Below, in pieces: positions 43,455 to 54,085 of a stretch of DNA of 64,000 nt. The stretch comes from JAVBNC01 sp031551765 (GTDB lineage Bacteria > Desulfobacterota > Desulfovibrionia > Desulfovibrionales > Desulfovibrionaceae). The notes beneath the pieces are model-generated. The model saw only the letters and a program-made list of their open reading frames with translations, was not told where the DNA came from and ran no database searches. Position numbers and translations under genes: made by a program. The stretch is taken from NCBI GenBank assembly GCA_031551765.1, contig JAVBNC010000011.1:14715-78714 (forward strand), in the 5' to 3' direction. Each line of letters opens with the position of its first letter. Positions within the stretch are counted from its first letter, which is position 1.

Positions 43455-44366
43455 ATGTCCCTTTCTTTTTCCCATACCATTCAGTTGTCCGCCCTGCGCC
43501 TTCTGGGCAAGGGGTTTACGGCTCTTGGCTTTGCCGGGATACACCGTATCGCGGGCGTTCTCGGCGCGGTCCTGTGGTACTGCCTGCCCGGCAGGCGGCG
43601 CGAGGCCGTGCAACGCATACAGGAACACCTGGGCCTTTCCCGCCACGAAGCCGTGTGCGCCGCCCGCGCCAGCTTTACCAACAACGCCATGTCTTTTCTT
43701 GAGATTTTCCTGGTACCCAAGCTCCTTGGGGTCACGGACCCCCGCCTGCGCGACAACGAGGACAAAGAGCGCTTCCTGCGCCTGATCGCCGGGGCGGAGC
43801 GTCCCGTAATAGCGGCGCTGGCCCATTTCGGCTCCTGGGAGCTTCTGGCTTCCTTGAAGTGGGAAAACAAGGACAGGCCGCTGCTCACCGTCGTGCGCCA
43901 GCATAAAAATCCCGCCATGAACACCCTGATTCACGAACTGCGCGGGGCGCGGGGCATGACCAGCCTGGACCACCGGAACGTTTCGGTTTCCGTGCTGGAC
44001 CTTCTGCGGCAGGGTGGGGTCGCCGCTTTTCTGGTGGACCACAACTGCCGCCGCCGCGACGCCGTTTTTCTGCCTTTTCTCGGCAAAATCGCCGCCGTCA
44101 ACAAGGGGCCCGCGCTGTTGGCCGTGCGCGCCAAGGCCATTGTCTACCCTCTCTATCTGGAACGCCACGAAGACCAGACCTACAGCATGATTATGGGCCA
44201 GGGGCTGGACACGGCGGAGCTGGACGGCTCCCTGTCCGACCGCGTGAGCGCGGTGGCGGAGTTCTACACCAAGGCCGTGGAAGAGCAGGTGCGCAGAAAG
44301 CCCGAGCAGTGGTTCTGGATGCACCGCCGCTGGAAGACGCGCCCGGAAGATGAAGAGGCGCGGTGA
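43455..44366 (+). CDS. Lipid A-type acyltransferase (LpxL/HtrB family)
   Basis: 303 residues from ATG 43455. The catalytic H-X4-E motif is HFGSWE, and downstream family blocks include GGVAAFLVDHNCRRRD and AVNKGPALLAVRA. The end EEQVRRKPEQWFWMHRRWK is diagnostic for LpxL/LpxM-type enzymes. These add secondary acyl chains to lipid A at the inner membrane. The N-terminus has a hydrophobic segment for membrane contact. GGCTTCGACAAC, a motif shared with two repeats, is 20 nt upstream. Confidence 0.93.
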   Translation: MSLSFSHTIQLSALRLLGKGFTALGFAGIHRIAGVLGAVLWYCLPGRRREAVQRIQEHLGLSRHEAVCAARASFTNNAMSFLEIFLVPKLLGVTDPRLRDNEDKERFLRLIAGAERPVIAALAHFGSWELLASLKWENKDRPLLTVVRQHKNPAMNTLIHELRGARGMTSLDHRNVSVSVLDLLRQGGVAAFLVDHNCRRRDAVFLPFLGKIAAVNKGPALLAVRAKAIVYPLYLERHEDQTYSMIMGQGLDTAELDGSLSDRVSAVAEFYTKAVEEQVRRKPEQWFWMHRRWKTRPEDEEAR

Positions 44367-44454
44367 GTTGACGGGCGTCTGGAAGCAAACCGACGGGTAT
44401 CAGTCTGGCATGCGGCAGGTATTGGACCGGCATTTGACCGGTAGCGGACAGGTG

Positions 44455-44873
44455 TCAGTCTGACTTGGGGGCGGAAGGTTCCGGTATGCCCCCGGTTTCC
44501 AGGGGGGAGAGATCGTAGCGCCGGATGTGCTGCATGGGGAAAAGCTCAACGCGCCTTCCGGGGTGGTCACTTTCAGGGTGCCGTGGTCCGTGGGGGCCGC
44601 GTCCACGCAAGGCATGTTCAAACTGCCCCCGCCCGTGAACTGGATGTGCAGAAAACGCAGCTTGCCGCGCAGGGTCTGATGCGCTGTCACTTCCGTGGCC
44701 GTGCGGATGGAGCGCAGCATCATCAGGTGCCAGTCCGCCCGCAGTTTCTTGCGGTTTTCCGGGGTGTCGTGCTCCGGGCACAAGGCCAGCTTCTGGCTGT
44801 CCGGGGCGGGAACAAAGCCTTTGATCCGGCCTCCGGGACCGGCGTCTTTACCGCAGATGTGGCAAGGGATCAT
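44455..44873 (-). pseudogene. Small zinc-binding unknown, frameshifted
   Basis: The N-terminal reading frame (from ATG 44873, or GTG 44879) gives MIPCHICGKDAG with CxxC and a downstream ALCPEHD, a metal-binding look. Near 44552 one base is missing: the frame that continues naturally reads VELFPMQHIRRYDLSPLE to a stop at 44455, but the original frame diverts. Inserting one C (GAAGG-C-CGCGTT) restores EGRVELFP. It may be a real lesion or a sequencing error. I do not recognise the family. Confidence 0.6.
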
Positions 44874-44935
44874 GCGCACCGTCCGGACTTGAGGGAATCA
44901 TATTTTTTGATTTTATAGACAGAGAGAGGCCCGGC

Positions 44936-44960
44936 GGAAGGGGAGACCGGCTCCCCTTCC
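44936..44960 (-). terminator. GC-rich hairpin after the nitroreductase-fold gene
   Basis: A 10-bp perfect stem GGAAGGGGAG / CTCCCCTTCC with a 5-nt loop lies 14 nt after the stop at 44974. There is no T tract, so it may be an RNA-stabilising hairpin or a degenerate copy of the GGGGAAG hairpin repeats at 7203 and 16921. Confidence 0.45.
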
Positions 44961-44973
44961 CCGGATTATTATT

Positions 44974-45606
44974 CTAGTAATGCCCGATAGGCATGATGCA
45001 CACGGGCTTGTCGTCGGCCTTGAGCTTGAGGTGCATGCGCACTTTGTCGACGCTCAGGGTGGCGGCGTAGCGCGCGCCGATATTCATGGCCTGGGCGGCA
45101 AGGTAGACGTTCTGAGTCATGGCGCCCACAAGGATGTACCCGAAAGAGGCGCGGCGCGCGGGATCGCTGAACGCGCTGAGCTTGGCGCCGTTCTCCACGA
45201 ACACCAGCACGTAGGGCGCGGTACCGGCCCAGCCCTGGCCGCCGAGATCGGCCTTGACCTTGGCGTTGCTGATTTCCTTCAGCTTGTTGGCCTTCCAGTC
45301 ATAGAGGAACACGCCTTCGTCGCCCACGACGTACACGTCGCAGTAGGGCTCGCGGCCTTGTGCCATGGGCACGGTCCACTTGTTGTCGCGGTTCAGGCCG
45401 CTGGCGGCCCAGAGTATGGTAGAAAGTTCTTCCTTGCTGACGGCCTTGGTGGGAAAGCCGTTGCCCGGCGCGGAAGAACGCTTTTTCACGGCCGTGAGCA
45501 CGTCCGGGCCGCCCTGCGTTTTGGGCGCGGGCAGGGAGATGTCCGCGGCAAGGGCGCTGGAAGCGGCGAACACAAAGAGGCAGGCGAGCAGAAGAATCTT
45601 TTTCAT
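44974..45606 (-). CDS. Exported nitroreductase-fold protein
   Basis: 210 residues from ATG 45606 (AAGGAG upstream). A signal peptide (about 1-21, ALAAD) precedes a nitroreductase-like chain with ILWAASGLNRDNKWTVP (FMN-site segment), GAMTQNVYLAAQAMNIGARY (dimer helix) and a short C-terminus ending KPVCIMPIGH. FMN enzymes of this fold are usually cytoplasmic; an exported version is less common. SagB-type members have similar sequences. The stop-to-start junction with purQ is ATGA, so it is made together with purQ for no evident reason. Confidence 0.82.
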   Translation of the reverse strand: MKKILLLACLFVFAASSALAADISLPAPKTQGGPDVLTAVKKRSSAPGNGFPTKAVSKEELSTILWAASGLNRDNKWTVPMAQGREPYCDVYVVGDEGVFLYDWKANKLKEISNAKVKADLGGQGWAGTAPYVLVFVENGAKLSAFSDPARRASFGYILVGAMTQNVYLAAQAMNIGARYAATLSVDKVRMHLKLKADDKPVCIMPIGHY

Positions 45607-46424
45607 GCGGAAGCTCCTTCTCGTAAATAGCGGACGGCGTTGGCGAAAAGCGCCGTGCCGGGTGTATCCTGCTCCCCCCGTGTCCAGCCGGGATGGTTGG
45701 TGGGGTGGGTGTAGGCTTCCGGGTGGGGCATAAGCCCCAGAATGCGGCCGCTGGGGTCGGTCAGGCCCGCGATGCCGTTGGGGGAATCGTTGGGGTTTTC
45801 CGGATACTGCTGGGTGGACGCGTAGGCGGGCGGCAGGGCGTAGCGCAGGGCCACCAGGTTTTCGCGCTCCAGGCGCTCTAGAGTGGCCGCGTCTTTGGGC
45901 ACCAGGCGGCCTTCGCCGTGGCGCACGGGGAAATAGAGCTTGTCCAGGCCCCTGGTAAAGACGCAGGGGCTGCCGCCGTTCACGGCCAGGTGGCACCAGC
46001 GGTCTTCAAAACGGGCGGAGGCGTTGTGCATCAGCGAAACCTGGCGTTCCAGGTACAGGCCGTCCAGGGCGGGCAAAAGGCCCAGCTTGACCAGCAGCTG
46101 AAAGCCGTTGCAAATGCCCAGCACCAGGCCGCCGCGCTCCACCAGGGCCATGAGCTGGTCCACCAGCATGGCGCCTTTGTCGTCCTTGGCGTGTTTCCAG
46201 CGTATGCTGGCCGCCTGGGCCGCGCCCAGGTCGTCCCCGTCCAGAAAGCCGCCGGGGAAGATCAGAAAAGAGTGGTCCGCAAGCCGGATACGGCCCGAGG
46301 TGAGATCGGAAAAGTGCGCGATATCCACGGTATCCGAACCGGCCAGCGTGGCCGCGTGGGCGCATTCAACCTCGCAATTGGTACCGTAGCCGGTAATGAC
46401 CAAAGTATTGACCCTGGCGGGCAT
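45603..46424 (-). CDS. purQ: Phosphoribosylformylglycinamidine synthase glutaminase subunit (PurQ)
   Basis: 273 residues. The class I glutamine amidotransferase triad is complete: Cys105 (GICNGFQ), His234 and Glu236 (LMPHPEAY). The oxyanion segment is FPGGFLDGDDLG. PurQ supplies ammonia to PurL in purine synthesis. The chain is somewhat longer than PurQ of about 230 residues and resembles the C-terminal glutaminase of large PurL. GGAGG precedes the start. purS and purL are not in the window. Confidence 0.9.
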   Translation of the reverse strand: MPARVNTLVITGYGTNCEVECAHAATLAGSDTVDIAHFSDLTSGRIRLADHSFLIFPGGFLDGDDLGAAQAASIRWKHAKDDKGAMLVDQLMALVERGGLVLGICNGFQLLVKLGLLPALDGLYLERQVSLMHNASARFEDRWCHLAVNGGSPCVFTRGLDKLYFPVRHGEGRLVPKDAATLERLERENLVALRYALPPAYASTQQYPENPNDSPNGIAGLTDPSGRILGLMPHPEAYTHPTNHPGWTRGEQDTPGTALFANAVRYLREGASA

Positions 46425-48324
<1,900 letters not shown>

Positions 48325-48359
48325 TTCCGGCTGATTTTCTCAGCCGCAAGGCGGACGCC

Positions 48360-49205
48360 ATGACTCGGATGCCCATTCTCAGCCAGCCCCTGGATGCGGA
48401 CGATTTGTACTTCGTCTTACAGGAACGGCGCTTTGTGTTTGCCGGCCCCTGCGTGCTGGAAGACTACACCCTGGCTCTGGAAACGGCCTACGCCGTGCGC
48501 GAGGCCGCAGAGGCCGCCGGGCTGTTCGCCGTGTTCAAAAGTTCGTATGACAAGGCCAACCGCACGTCGGTTTCCGGCTTCCGGGGGCCGGGCATTGCGG
48601 AAGGGCTGCGCTGGCTCGCGCGTATCCGCGAGGAAACCGGGCTGCCCTGCGTCACGGATATCCACGAGCCGGAAGAGGCGGCGGAAGCGGCCCAGGCCGT
48701 GGACATTCTGCAGATACCGGCCTTTCTCTGCCGCCAGACCCGCCTTTTGCAGGCGGCGGCGCAAACGGGCAAGGTGGTAAACATCAAGAAAGGGCAGTTC
48801 CTGGCTCCCTGGGAAATGGCTTCGGTGCTGGAAAAGGTGCGCAGCAAAGGCAACGGCCGGGTGCTGGCCACGGAACGGGGCACGACCTTCGGCTACAACA
48901 ACCTGGTGGTGGACATGCGTTCCATCCCCATCAGGAAAGCCTTTGGCGCGCCTGTTGTCATGGATGCCACCCACGCGGTACAACTGCCCGGCGGCCAGGG
49001 CTCCAGTTCCGGCGGCGACAGGAGCCAGGTGCCCACCCTGGCCAGGGCCGCCGTGGCCGCGGGCGTGGATGGGGTGTTCCTGGAAACCCACCCGGACCCG
49101 GACAAGGCCCTGTGCGACGGGCCCAACAGCTGGCCCCTGGACAAGCTGCCCGCTCTGTTGCAAGAATTGGCGGCCCTTTGGAGAGTGCCCCGTGCCGACT
49201 ACTGA
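48360..49205 (+). CDS. kdsA: 3-deoxy-8-phosphooctulonate synthase (Kdo-8-P synthase)
   Basis: 281 residues from ATG 48360. Class I aldolase-type TIM barrel with the family segments FAGPCVLED, FKSSYDKANRTS, FRGPG, QIPAFLCRQT, NIKKGQFLAP, ERGTTFGYNNLVVDMRS and DATHAVQ. It condenses arabinose-5-phosphate with PEP to Kdo-8-phosphate. The next gene kdsC overlaps its 3' end. Confidence 0.98.
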   Translation: MTRMPILSQPLDADDLYFVLQERRFVFAGPCVLEDYTLALETAYAVREAAEAAGLFAVFKSSYDKANRTSVSGFRGPGIAEGLRWLARIREETGLPCVTDIHEPEEAAEAAQAVDILQIPAFLCRQTRLLQAAAQTGKVVNIKKGQFLAPWEMASVLEKVRSKGNGRVLATERGTTFGYNNLVVDMRSIPIRKAFGAPVVMDATHAVQLPGGQGSSSGGDRSQVPTLARAAVAAGVDGVFLETHPDPDKALCDGPNSWPLDKLPALLQELAALWRVPRADY

Positions 49206-49761
49206 CGCTTCTTTCGCCCACATAGACCCCGCCATTATCGAGGCGGCGCGCCACGTCAAAATGCTGGTGCTGGACGTGGACGGCGTGCTCACGGACGGCG
49301 GCCTCTACTACGACGCCGAGGGCCGGGTCATGAAGCGTTTTGACGTGCAGGACGGCCTGGGCATGAGCATGCTGCGCAGGAACGGCATCCGGGTGGCGGT
49401 GATCACCGGCCAGGATTCCCCGGCCGTGGCCGAGCGCATGCGGGTGCTGCGCGTAGAGGACTATTTCGCGGGCTTTATCAACAAAATACACAGCCTGGCC
49501 GAGGTGATGGAACGCCGTGGCCTGGCCAGGGAACAGGTGGCCTACCTGGGAGACGACTGGGTGGACATACCGGCCCTGCACCGCGTGGGCCTGCCCTTGG
49601 CCGTGGCCAACGCGCAGCCGGAAGTGAAGGCCTGCGCGCGTTATGTGACCACTGCCCATGGCGGCCGGGGCGCGGTGCGGGAAGTGGCGCGGCTGCTGCT
49701 GCACGCGCACGGCCTGCTGGAATCTTTGGCCGCGCAGTGGGTGGACGGTCCTTCCATATGA
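49192..49761 (+). CDS. kdsC: Kdo-8-phosphate phosphatase
   Basis: 189 residues from GTG 49192, which has GGAGAG upstream and overlaps the kdsA stop by 14 nt; no other start lies before the catalytic motif. A HAD-type phosphatase with the nucleophile motif LDVDGVLTDGG (Asp28, Asp30), the ITGQDS segment and LGDDWVDIP. It removes phosphate from Kdo-8-P in LPS core synthesis. The stop overlaps lptC (ATGA). Confidence 0.95.
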   Translation: MPTTDASFAHIDPAIIEAARHVKMLVLDVDGVLTDGGLYYDAEGRVMKRFDVQDGLGMSMLRRNGIRVAVITGQDSPAVAERMRVLRVEDYFAGFINKIHSLAEVMERRGLAREQVAYLGDDWVDIPALHRVGLPLAVANAQPEVKACARYVTTAHGGRGAVREVARLLLHAHGLLESLAAQWVDGPSI

Positions 49762-50471
49762 GACGCATCGCGGTATTGCTTGTTCTTGCCGGCGTGGCCG
49801 GCGCGTTGGTCTGGTGGCTGTTTTTCAAGTCCGACACCCTGGAAGCCGCCAAGGAAGAAGTGAAGCAGAAAGTCCAGGATCTCGCGGCGGGCACGGCCAA
49901 ACCGGACGACATAGCCGCCCTGGCCGTCAAGGCCATTGACCTGACCCAGGGCGAGCACGGCCTGGAACTGTGGCGCCTGAAAGCGGAGTGGGGCAGCATG
50001 CGCCGGGAAGGCGGCATACTGGAGCTTGAAAAACCCCGCTTTACCTATTATATGCCCCCGCGTAACGAAGAGGTGCGCGTCAGCTCCGACCTGGGCGACG
50101 TGAACCAGGACACCAAAATTATCCGTTTCCGGCGCAATGTGCTGGTGCACTATGGCAACAACACCATCAAGGGCGGCCTGATGGTGTACAACGGCACGGT
50201 CAAGGAACTGCGCTTTCCGAACGGCGCGGAGTTCGACGGGCCGACGCTTTCGGGCGACGCGCCCCTGGTGTACTGGCGGCTTGACGAACATCAGATCAAC
50301 GCGGCCGGGGGGGTGGACATGACCTGGTCCGGCAAGACCCACCTGCCCGAGCGGGACGCGGCCGCCAAGCAAGGCCAGGCGGCGCCGGCCGCGCCGGTGA
50401 AAAAAGCGCCGCCTAAAGCGGTCCCCAAAACGCCGTCCAAGGCGGCGCCAAAGACGCCGGCCAAGCGCTGA
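49758..50471 (+). CDS. lptC: LPS export system protein LptC
   Basis: 237 residues. One N-terminal transmembrane helix (about 3-22) and a periplasmic beta-jellyroll with LELEKPRFTYY, VNQDTKIIRFRRNVLVHY and GPTLSGDAPLVYW. LptC links the inner-membrane LptBFG transporter to LptA. A Lys/Ala/Pro tail (about 205-237, VKKAPPKAVPKTPSKAAPK) is unusual and echoes the tail on ClpA. Overlap with kdsC shows coupling. Confidence 0.88.
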   Translation: MRRIAVLLVLAGVAGALVWWLFFKSDTLEAAKEEVKQKVQDLAAGTAKPDDIAALAVKAIDLTQGEHGLELWRLKAEWGSMRREGGILELEKPRFTYYMPPRNEEVRVSSDLGDVNQDTKIIRFRRNVLVHYGNNTIKGGLMVYNGTVKELRFPNGAEFDGPTLSGDAPLVYWRLDEHQINAAGGVDMTWSGKTHLPERDAAAKQGQAAPAAPVKKAPPKAVPKTPSKAAPKTPAKR

Positions 50472-50491
50472 GTCTGAACCAAGGATTATTT

Positions 50492-51130
50492 ATGCGACAT
50501 AAAATATGGATAATCGCGACCCTGATGCTCCTGGCGAGCGGTTCCGCCGCGTTTGCCGCGGCCCCCAAGGCGGACGGCCAGGTGCCCACCAATATCACGG
50601 CGGAGCGCATGCAGTATGATGCGGCGAACCAGCGCGTTATTTTTGAGGGCAACGTGCACGTCAAGCGTCCGGATTTCGAGCTTTGGTCCGCCAAGCTGAC
50701 GGTGTTTCTGGAAAAGACCAAAGGCCCCAGAACCTCCGAGCATTCCGCCAACGCCACGGCTTCTTCCATGGGCGCCATGGGCATGGACGCGGGCAACCTG
50801 GAGCGCATTGTGGCGGAAAAAAATGTGCGCATGAAGCAGGAGACCAAAATGGGCACCTGTGGCAAGGCCACCTACACCGCTTCCGACGGCAAAGTGGTGA
50901 TGGAAGACGAGCCGGTCATTGTGGACGGCAGCAACCGCATTGCCGGGAAGGTCATCCACTTTTACACCCGCGACAACCGCAGCGAAGTCATAGGCGGGGT
51001 GCAGGCGGCCTTTACCACCTCGGACAAGCAGGACGGCCAGAAGTCATTGATACCAGGGCAAAGCTCTTCAGGCAACGCGACTGAAAAGCAGGAAAAAAGC
51101 TCCAAGCCCGCGCGCAAGGCCAAACGCTAA
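50492..51130 (+). CDS. lptA: LPS periplasmic bridge protein LptA
   Basis: 212 residues with a cleaved signal peptide (about 1-23). The OstA/LptA fold is marked by NITAERMQYDAANQRVIFEG, VHVKRPDFELWSAKLTVFLE and RNSEVIGGVQA-like RSEVIGGVQA. LptA forms the chain that carries LPS across the periplasm. AAGGA is 7 nt before the ATG. Its stop codon overlaps the lptB start (TAATG). Confidence 0.92.
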   Translation: MRHKIWIIATLMLLASGSAAFAAAPKADGQVPTNITAERMQYDAANQRVIFEGNVHVKRPDFELWSAKLTVFLEKTKGPRTSEHSANATASSMGAMGMDAGNLERIVAEKNVRMKQETKMGTCGKATYTASDGKVVMEDEPVIVDGSNRIAGKVIHFYTRDNRSEVIGGVQAAFTTSDKQDGQKSLIPGQSSSGNATEKQEKSSKPARKAKR

Positions 51131-51852
51131 TGAGTATCCTATACGGAGAAGGGCTGCGCAAGCGCTACGGCGACCGCGAAGTGGTGCGCGGGGTTTCGCT
51201 GCAAGTGAAGCAGGGCGAGATTGTGGGGCTGCTGGGCCCCAACGGCGCGGGCAAAACCACCACCTTCTACATGCTTATCGGCATTCAGAACCCCACAGCG
51301 GGCCGGGTGGCGCTGGACGACACCGTCATCGCGGACTGGCCCCTGCACGAACGGGCCCGGGTGGGGCTTTCCTATTTGCCGCAGGAAAGCTCCGTGTTCC
51401 GGCGCCTTTCGGTCATGGACAACCTGCGGGTCATTCTGGAGCACACCGATCTCAGCGCGGCCGAGCAGAAGAAAAAAGCGGAGTCCCTGTTGGACGAGTT
51501 CCGCATCGCGCACCTGTCCAAGTCCCTGGCCGCCCACCTTTCCGGGGGCGAGCGCAGAAGGCTGGAAATAGCCCGTTCCCTGATCCGCGAGCCCAAGTTC
51601 GTGCTGCTGGACGAACCCTTCGCGGGCATTGACCCCCTGGCCGTGGACGATATCCAGACGCTGATCAAGGCGTTGAAGGACCGGGGCATAGGTGTGCTTA
51701 TTTCCGACCACAACGTGCGCGAAACCCTGCGCATTTGCGACCGGGCCTACCTGATGCACGAAGGCGAGGCCATTATCGAAGGCACGCCGGAAGCCATAGT
51801 CGCCAACCCCAAGGCCCGCCGGGTCTACCTGGGCGAGGGCTTCTGCCTGTAG
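51130..51852 (+). CDS. lptB: LPS export ATP-binding protein LptB
   Basis: 240 residues, ABC ATPase. Walker A GPNGAGKT at 36-43, signature LSGGERRRLEIAR, Walker B and adjacent FVLLDEPFAGIDP, and H-loop SDHN are all visible. LptB powers LPS extraction with LptF and LptG, which are not in this window. A terminator follows, separating it from rpoN. Confidence 0.97.
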   Translation: MSILYGEGLRKRYGDREVVRGVSLQVKQGEIVGLLGPNGAGKTTTFYMLIGIQNPTAGRVALDDTVIADWPLHERARVGLSYLPQESSVFRRLSVMDNLRVILEHTDLSAAEQKKKAESLLDEFRIAHLSKSLAAHLSGGERRRLEIARSLIREPKFVLLDEPFAGIDPLAVDDIQTLIKALKDRGIGVLISDHNVRETLRICDRAYLMHEGEAIIEGTPEAIVANPKARRVYLGEGFCL

Positions 51853-51868
51853 CCGGGCTTGGCCGTCA

Positions 51869-51911
51869 AAAAAAATCGGGACCGTCTCCATGGGGCGATC
51901 CCGATTTTTTT
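51869..51911 (+). terminator. Terminator between lptB and rpoN
   Basis: TCGGGA / TCCCGA with flanking A and T runs forms a stem with a 17-nt loop and a run of seven T after it, 16 nt beyond the lptB stop. Confidence 0.8.
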
Positions 51912-51963
51912 GTGCGTGGGAAAAATCCTTTCTCATAAGGTGGTTGCTATGTTCTACAAGCTA

Positions 51964-51979
51964 TGGCATGATTCTGGCA
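51964..51979 (+). promoter_or_regulatory. Sigma-54-like -24/-12 site before rpoN
   Basis: The 16-base string TGGCATGATTCTGGCA has GG and GC at the invariant 10-nt spacing and matches the TGGCAC-N5-TTGCA consensus except at two positions. It lies about 84 nt before the rpoN ATG. A single match could be chance. Confidence 0.35.
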
Positions 51980-52061
51980 AAGTTAGCACAGAACCGGAAC
52001 GCGGGAGTCCGCTTTGTCTCCTTCTTGCCCGGCCGGCGACACCTTAAAGTGACGAGTCCCC

Positions 52062-53489
52062 ATGGCCTTAGAACTCAGACAACAACTCAAGCTTGCGCAG
52101 CAGCTGGTCATGACGCCCCAGCTGCAGCAGGCCATCAAGCTGCTGCAGCTCTCGCGGATAGAACTGCTGGAGACCGTGCAGCAAGAGCTTCTGGAGAATC
52201 CCTTTCTTGAGGAAGGCCATAGCGAGGACAGCCCCGCGCCCGCCGCGGAAGAACGCCGCGAAGGCGAGGACGATGCCGACGGTTACGCCCAGGAAGCGGC
52301 CAAAAACGCCGACTGGGAAGACTACATGGGGGAATTCGCCAGCACGCCCCGCCAGTCCGCTTCCAGGGAGGTGGAACTGCCGGAGGAAATGACCTCCTTT
52401 GAAGCCCGCTACTCGGTCAAGCCCTCGCTGGAAGGGCACCTTACCTGGCAACTGCGCCTCTCCCGCCTCACGGAACGCCAAAAGGAAATCGGCGAGGCCA
52501 TTATCGGCAACCTTGCCTCTTCCGGCTATTTGCACGCCGATCTTGAGGAAATTGCCGGTCTTGTCTCCTGCAGCCCGGCGGAAGTGGAAGAAGTGCTCCA
52601 CGCCGTGCAGCGCTTCGACCCCGTGGGCGTGGCCGCAAGAACCCCGCAGGAATGCCTGCTGGTGCAACTGGAAATTCTAAACTACGACCGCGATCCCATC
52701 TTAGTCTCCCTTGTACGCGAGCATCTGGAAGATATCGAGGCCAAGCGCTTCAAACCGCTTTTGCGCAAATTTCATCTTGATCTTGAAGACCTTCGTGAAT
52801 ATCTTGATATCATTCAGGGTCTCAACCCCATGCCCGGCGCGAGCTTTGGCGGGGGAGAGCCGGCCTACGTTTCGCCGGACGTGTTCGTGTACCACTTTGA
52901 CGGCGAGTACGTGGTGGTGCTGAACGAGGATGGGCTGCCCCAACTGCAGCTTTCCTCTTTGTACGACGAAGGGCTTTCCGCCAGCACGGAAAAGGACAAA
53001 GAGTTTTTTCAGGAAAAAATGCGTGCCGCTTCCTGGCTGATCAAAAGCCTCTACCAGCGTCAGCGCACCCTGTACAAGGTGGTGGAAAGCATCGTCAAAT
53101 ACCAGCGCGCGTTTTTTGACGAAGGGGTGTCCAAGCTGCGGCCGCTCATTTTGAAGGATATTGCGGACGATATCAGCATGCACGAATCCACGGTCAGCCG
53201 CATCACGTCCAACAAGTACGTGGCCACCCCGCACGGCGTGTTTGAGTTGAAATTTTTCTTTAACAGCGCGCTTTCGCTGGACGACGGCAGTTCCGTGGGC
53301 TCGGAAAGCGTGAAGTCGATCATCAAAAAGCTGATTAGTGAGGAAGACCCCAAAGAGCCGCTCAGCGACGAGCGCCTGGGGGAAATACTAAAGGATATGC
53401 TGAAAGTTAATATCGCACGGCGTACGGTGGCAAAATACCGCACAGCCATGGATATCCCGTCCTCGTCCAAGCGCAGGGTTGTCTTTTAG
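52062..53489 (+). CDS. rpoN: RNA polymerase sigma-54 factor
   Basis: 475 residues. The Gln/Leu-rich activator domain (LRQQLKLAQQLVMTPQLQQ) is followed by an acidic linker, the core-binding domain (about 110-300), a helix-turn-helix (ISMHESTVSRITSNKYVATPHG) and the RpoN box ARRTVAKYR near the C-terminus. Sigma-54 serves nitrogen, flagellar and stress genes through enhancer-binding ATPases. It opens the rpoN-hpf-ptsN-rapZ cluster conserved in Proteobacteria. Confidence 0.98.
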   Translation: MALELRQQLKLAQQLVMTPQLQQAIKLLQLSRIELLETVQQELLENPFLEEGHSEDSPAPAAEERREGEDDADGYAQEAAKNADWEDYMGEFASTPRQSASREVELPEEMTSFEARYSVKPSLEGHLTWQLRLSRLTERQKEIGEAIIGNLASSGYLHADLEEIAGLVSCSPAEVEEVLHAVQRFDPVGVAARTPQECLLVQLEILNYDRDPILVSLVREHLEDIEAKRFKPLLRKFHLDLEDLREYLDIIQGLNPMPGASFGGGEPAYVSPDVFVYHFDGEYVVVLNEDGLPQLQLSSLYDEGLSASTEKDKEFFQEKMRAASWLIKSLYQRQRTLYKVVESIVKYQRAFFDEGVSKLRPLILKDIADDISMHESTVSRITSNKYVATPHGVFELKFFFNSALSLDDGSSVGSESVKSIIKKLISEEDPKEPLSDERLGEILKDMLKVNIARRTVAKYRTAMDIPSSSKRRVVF

Positions 53490-53526
53490 CGCGGCGAGGG
53501 CCGCACCGGCTACCTGGAGGGACCGT

Positions 53527-54063
53527 ATGAACATCGCGTTTGCCTTCAAGAACTTCGAACCCTCGGATCACCTCAAAAGCTATGCCAAGCGCCGCTTTGA
53601 AAAATTGGGGCGCTTTTTGCCCAAGGCGGAAAACGTGGAGCTTTCCGTCAACCTGGCCGTGGACAAATTCCGCCATAAAGCGGAAGTGCAGCTGGCGGCC
53701 GACAACATGAACCTTTCTGCCGTCGAGCAGTCTGAAGATATGTACGCCACCGTGGACCTGGTGCTGGACAAGCTGGAAGTGCAGCTCAAGAAACAGGTGG
53801 AAAAGATGAAGGAAAAGCGCCGGGCTATGCGCAACGTCCCGGACGTGTTCAGCTACCACACCGTGGGAGAAGGGCGGGAACGCACCATTGTGGGCATAGA
53901 CAAGTTTGTGCCCAAGCCCATGCACATGGATGAGGCCGCCCTGCAACTGGAACATAAAGAGGACGACGAGTTTCTGGTGTTTCTCAATGCGGAAAACCAG
54001 CGCGTCAACGTGATCTACCGTCGGAAAAACGGGGATTTCGGCGTCATTGACCCGGGCCAGTAA
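53527..54063 (+). CDS. hpf: Long-form ribosome hibernation promoting factor
   Basis: 178 residues from ATG 53527 (TGGAGG upstream). The N-terminal HPF/YfiA domain (about 1-100, KSYAKRRFEKLGRFLPKAENVE) and the C-terminal dimerisation domain (about 120-178, IDKFVPKPMHMDEAALQLE) are both present. The long form makes 100S ribosome dimers in stationary phase. Located directly after rpoN, as in many relatives. Confidence 0.95.
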   Translation: MNIAFAFKNFEPSDHLKSYAKRRFEKLGRFLPKAENVELSVNLAVDKFRHKAEVQLAADNMNLSAVEQSEDMYATVDLVLDKLEVQLKKQVEKMKEKRRAMRNVPDVFSYHTVGEGRERTIVGIDKFVPKPMHMDEAALQLEHKEDDEFLVFLNAENQRVNVIYRRKNGDFGVIDPGQ

Positions 54064-54085
54064 GCCCGACCAGAGTACCTGAGCC

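Noticed and set aside
45607..45996. N-terminal extension of the nitroreductase-fold frame
   Set aside because: It overlaps purQ out of frame; a signal peptide and ribosome site mark the start at 45606.
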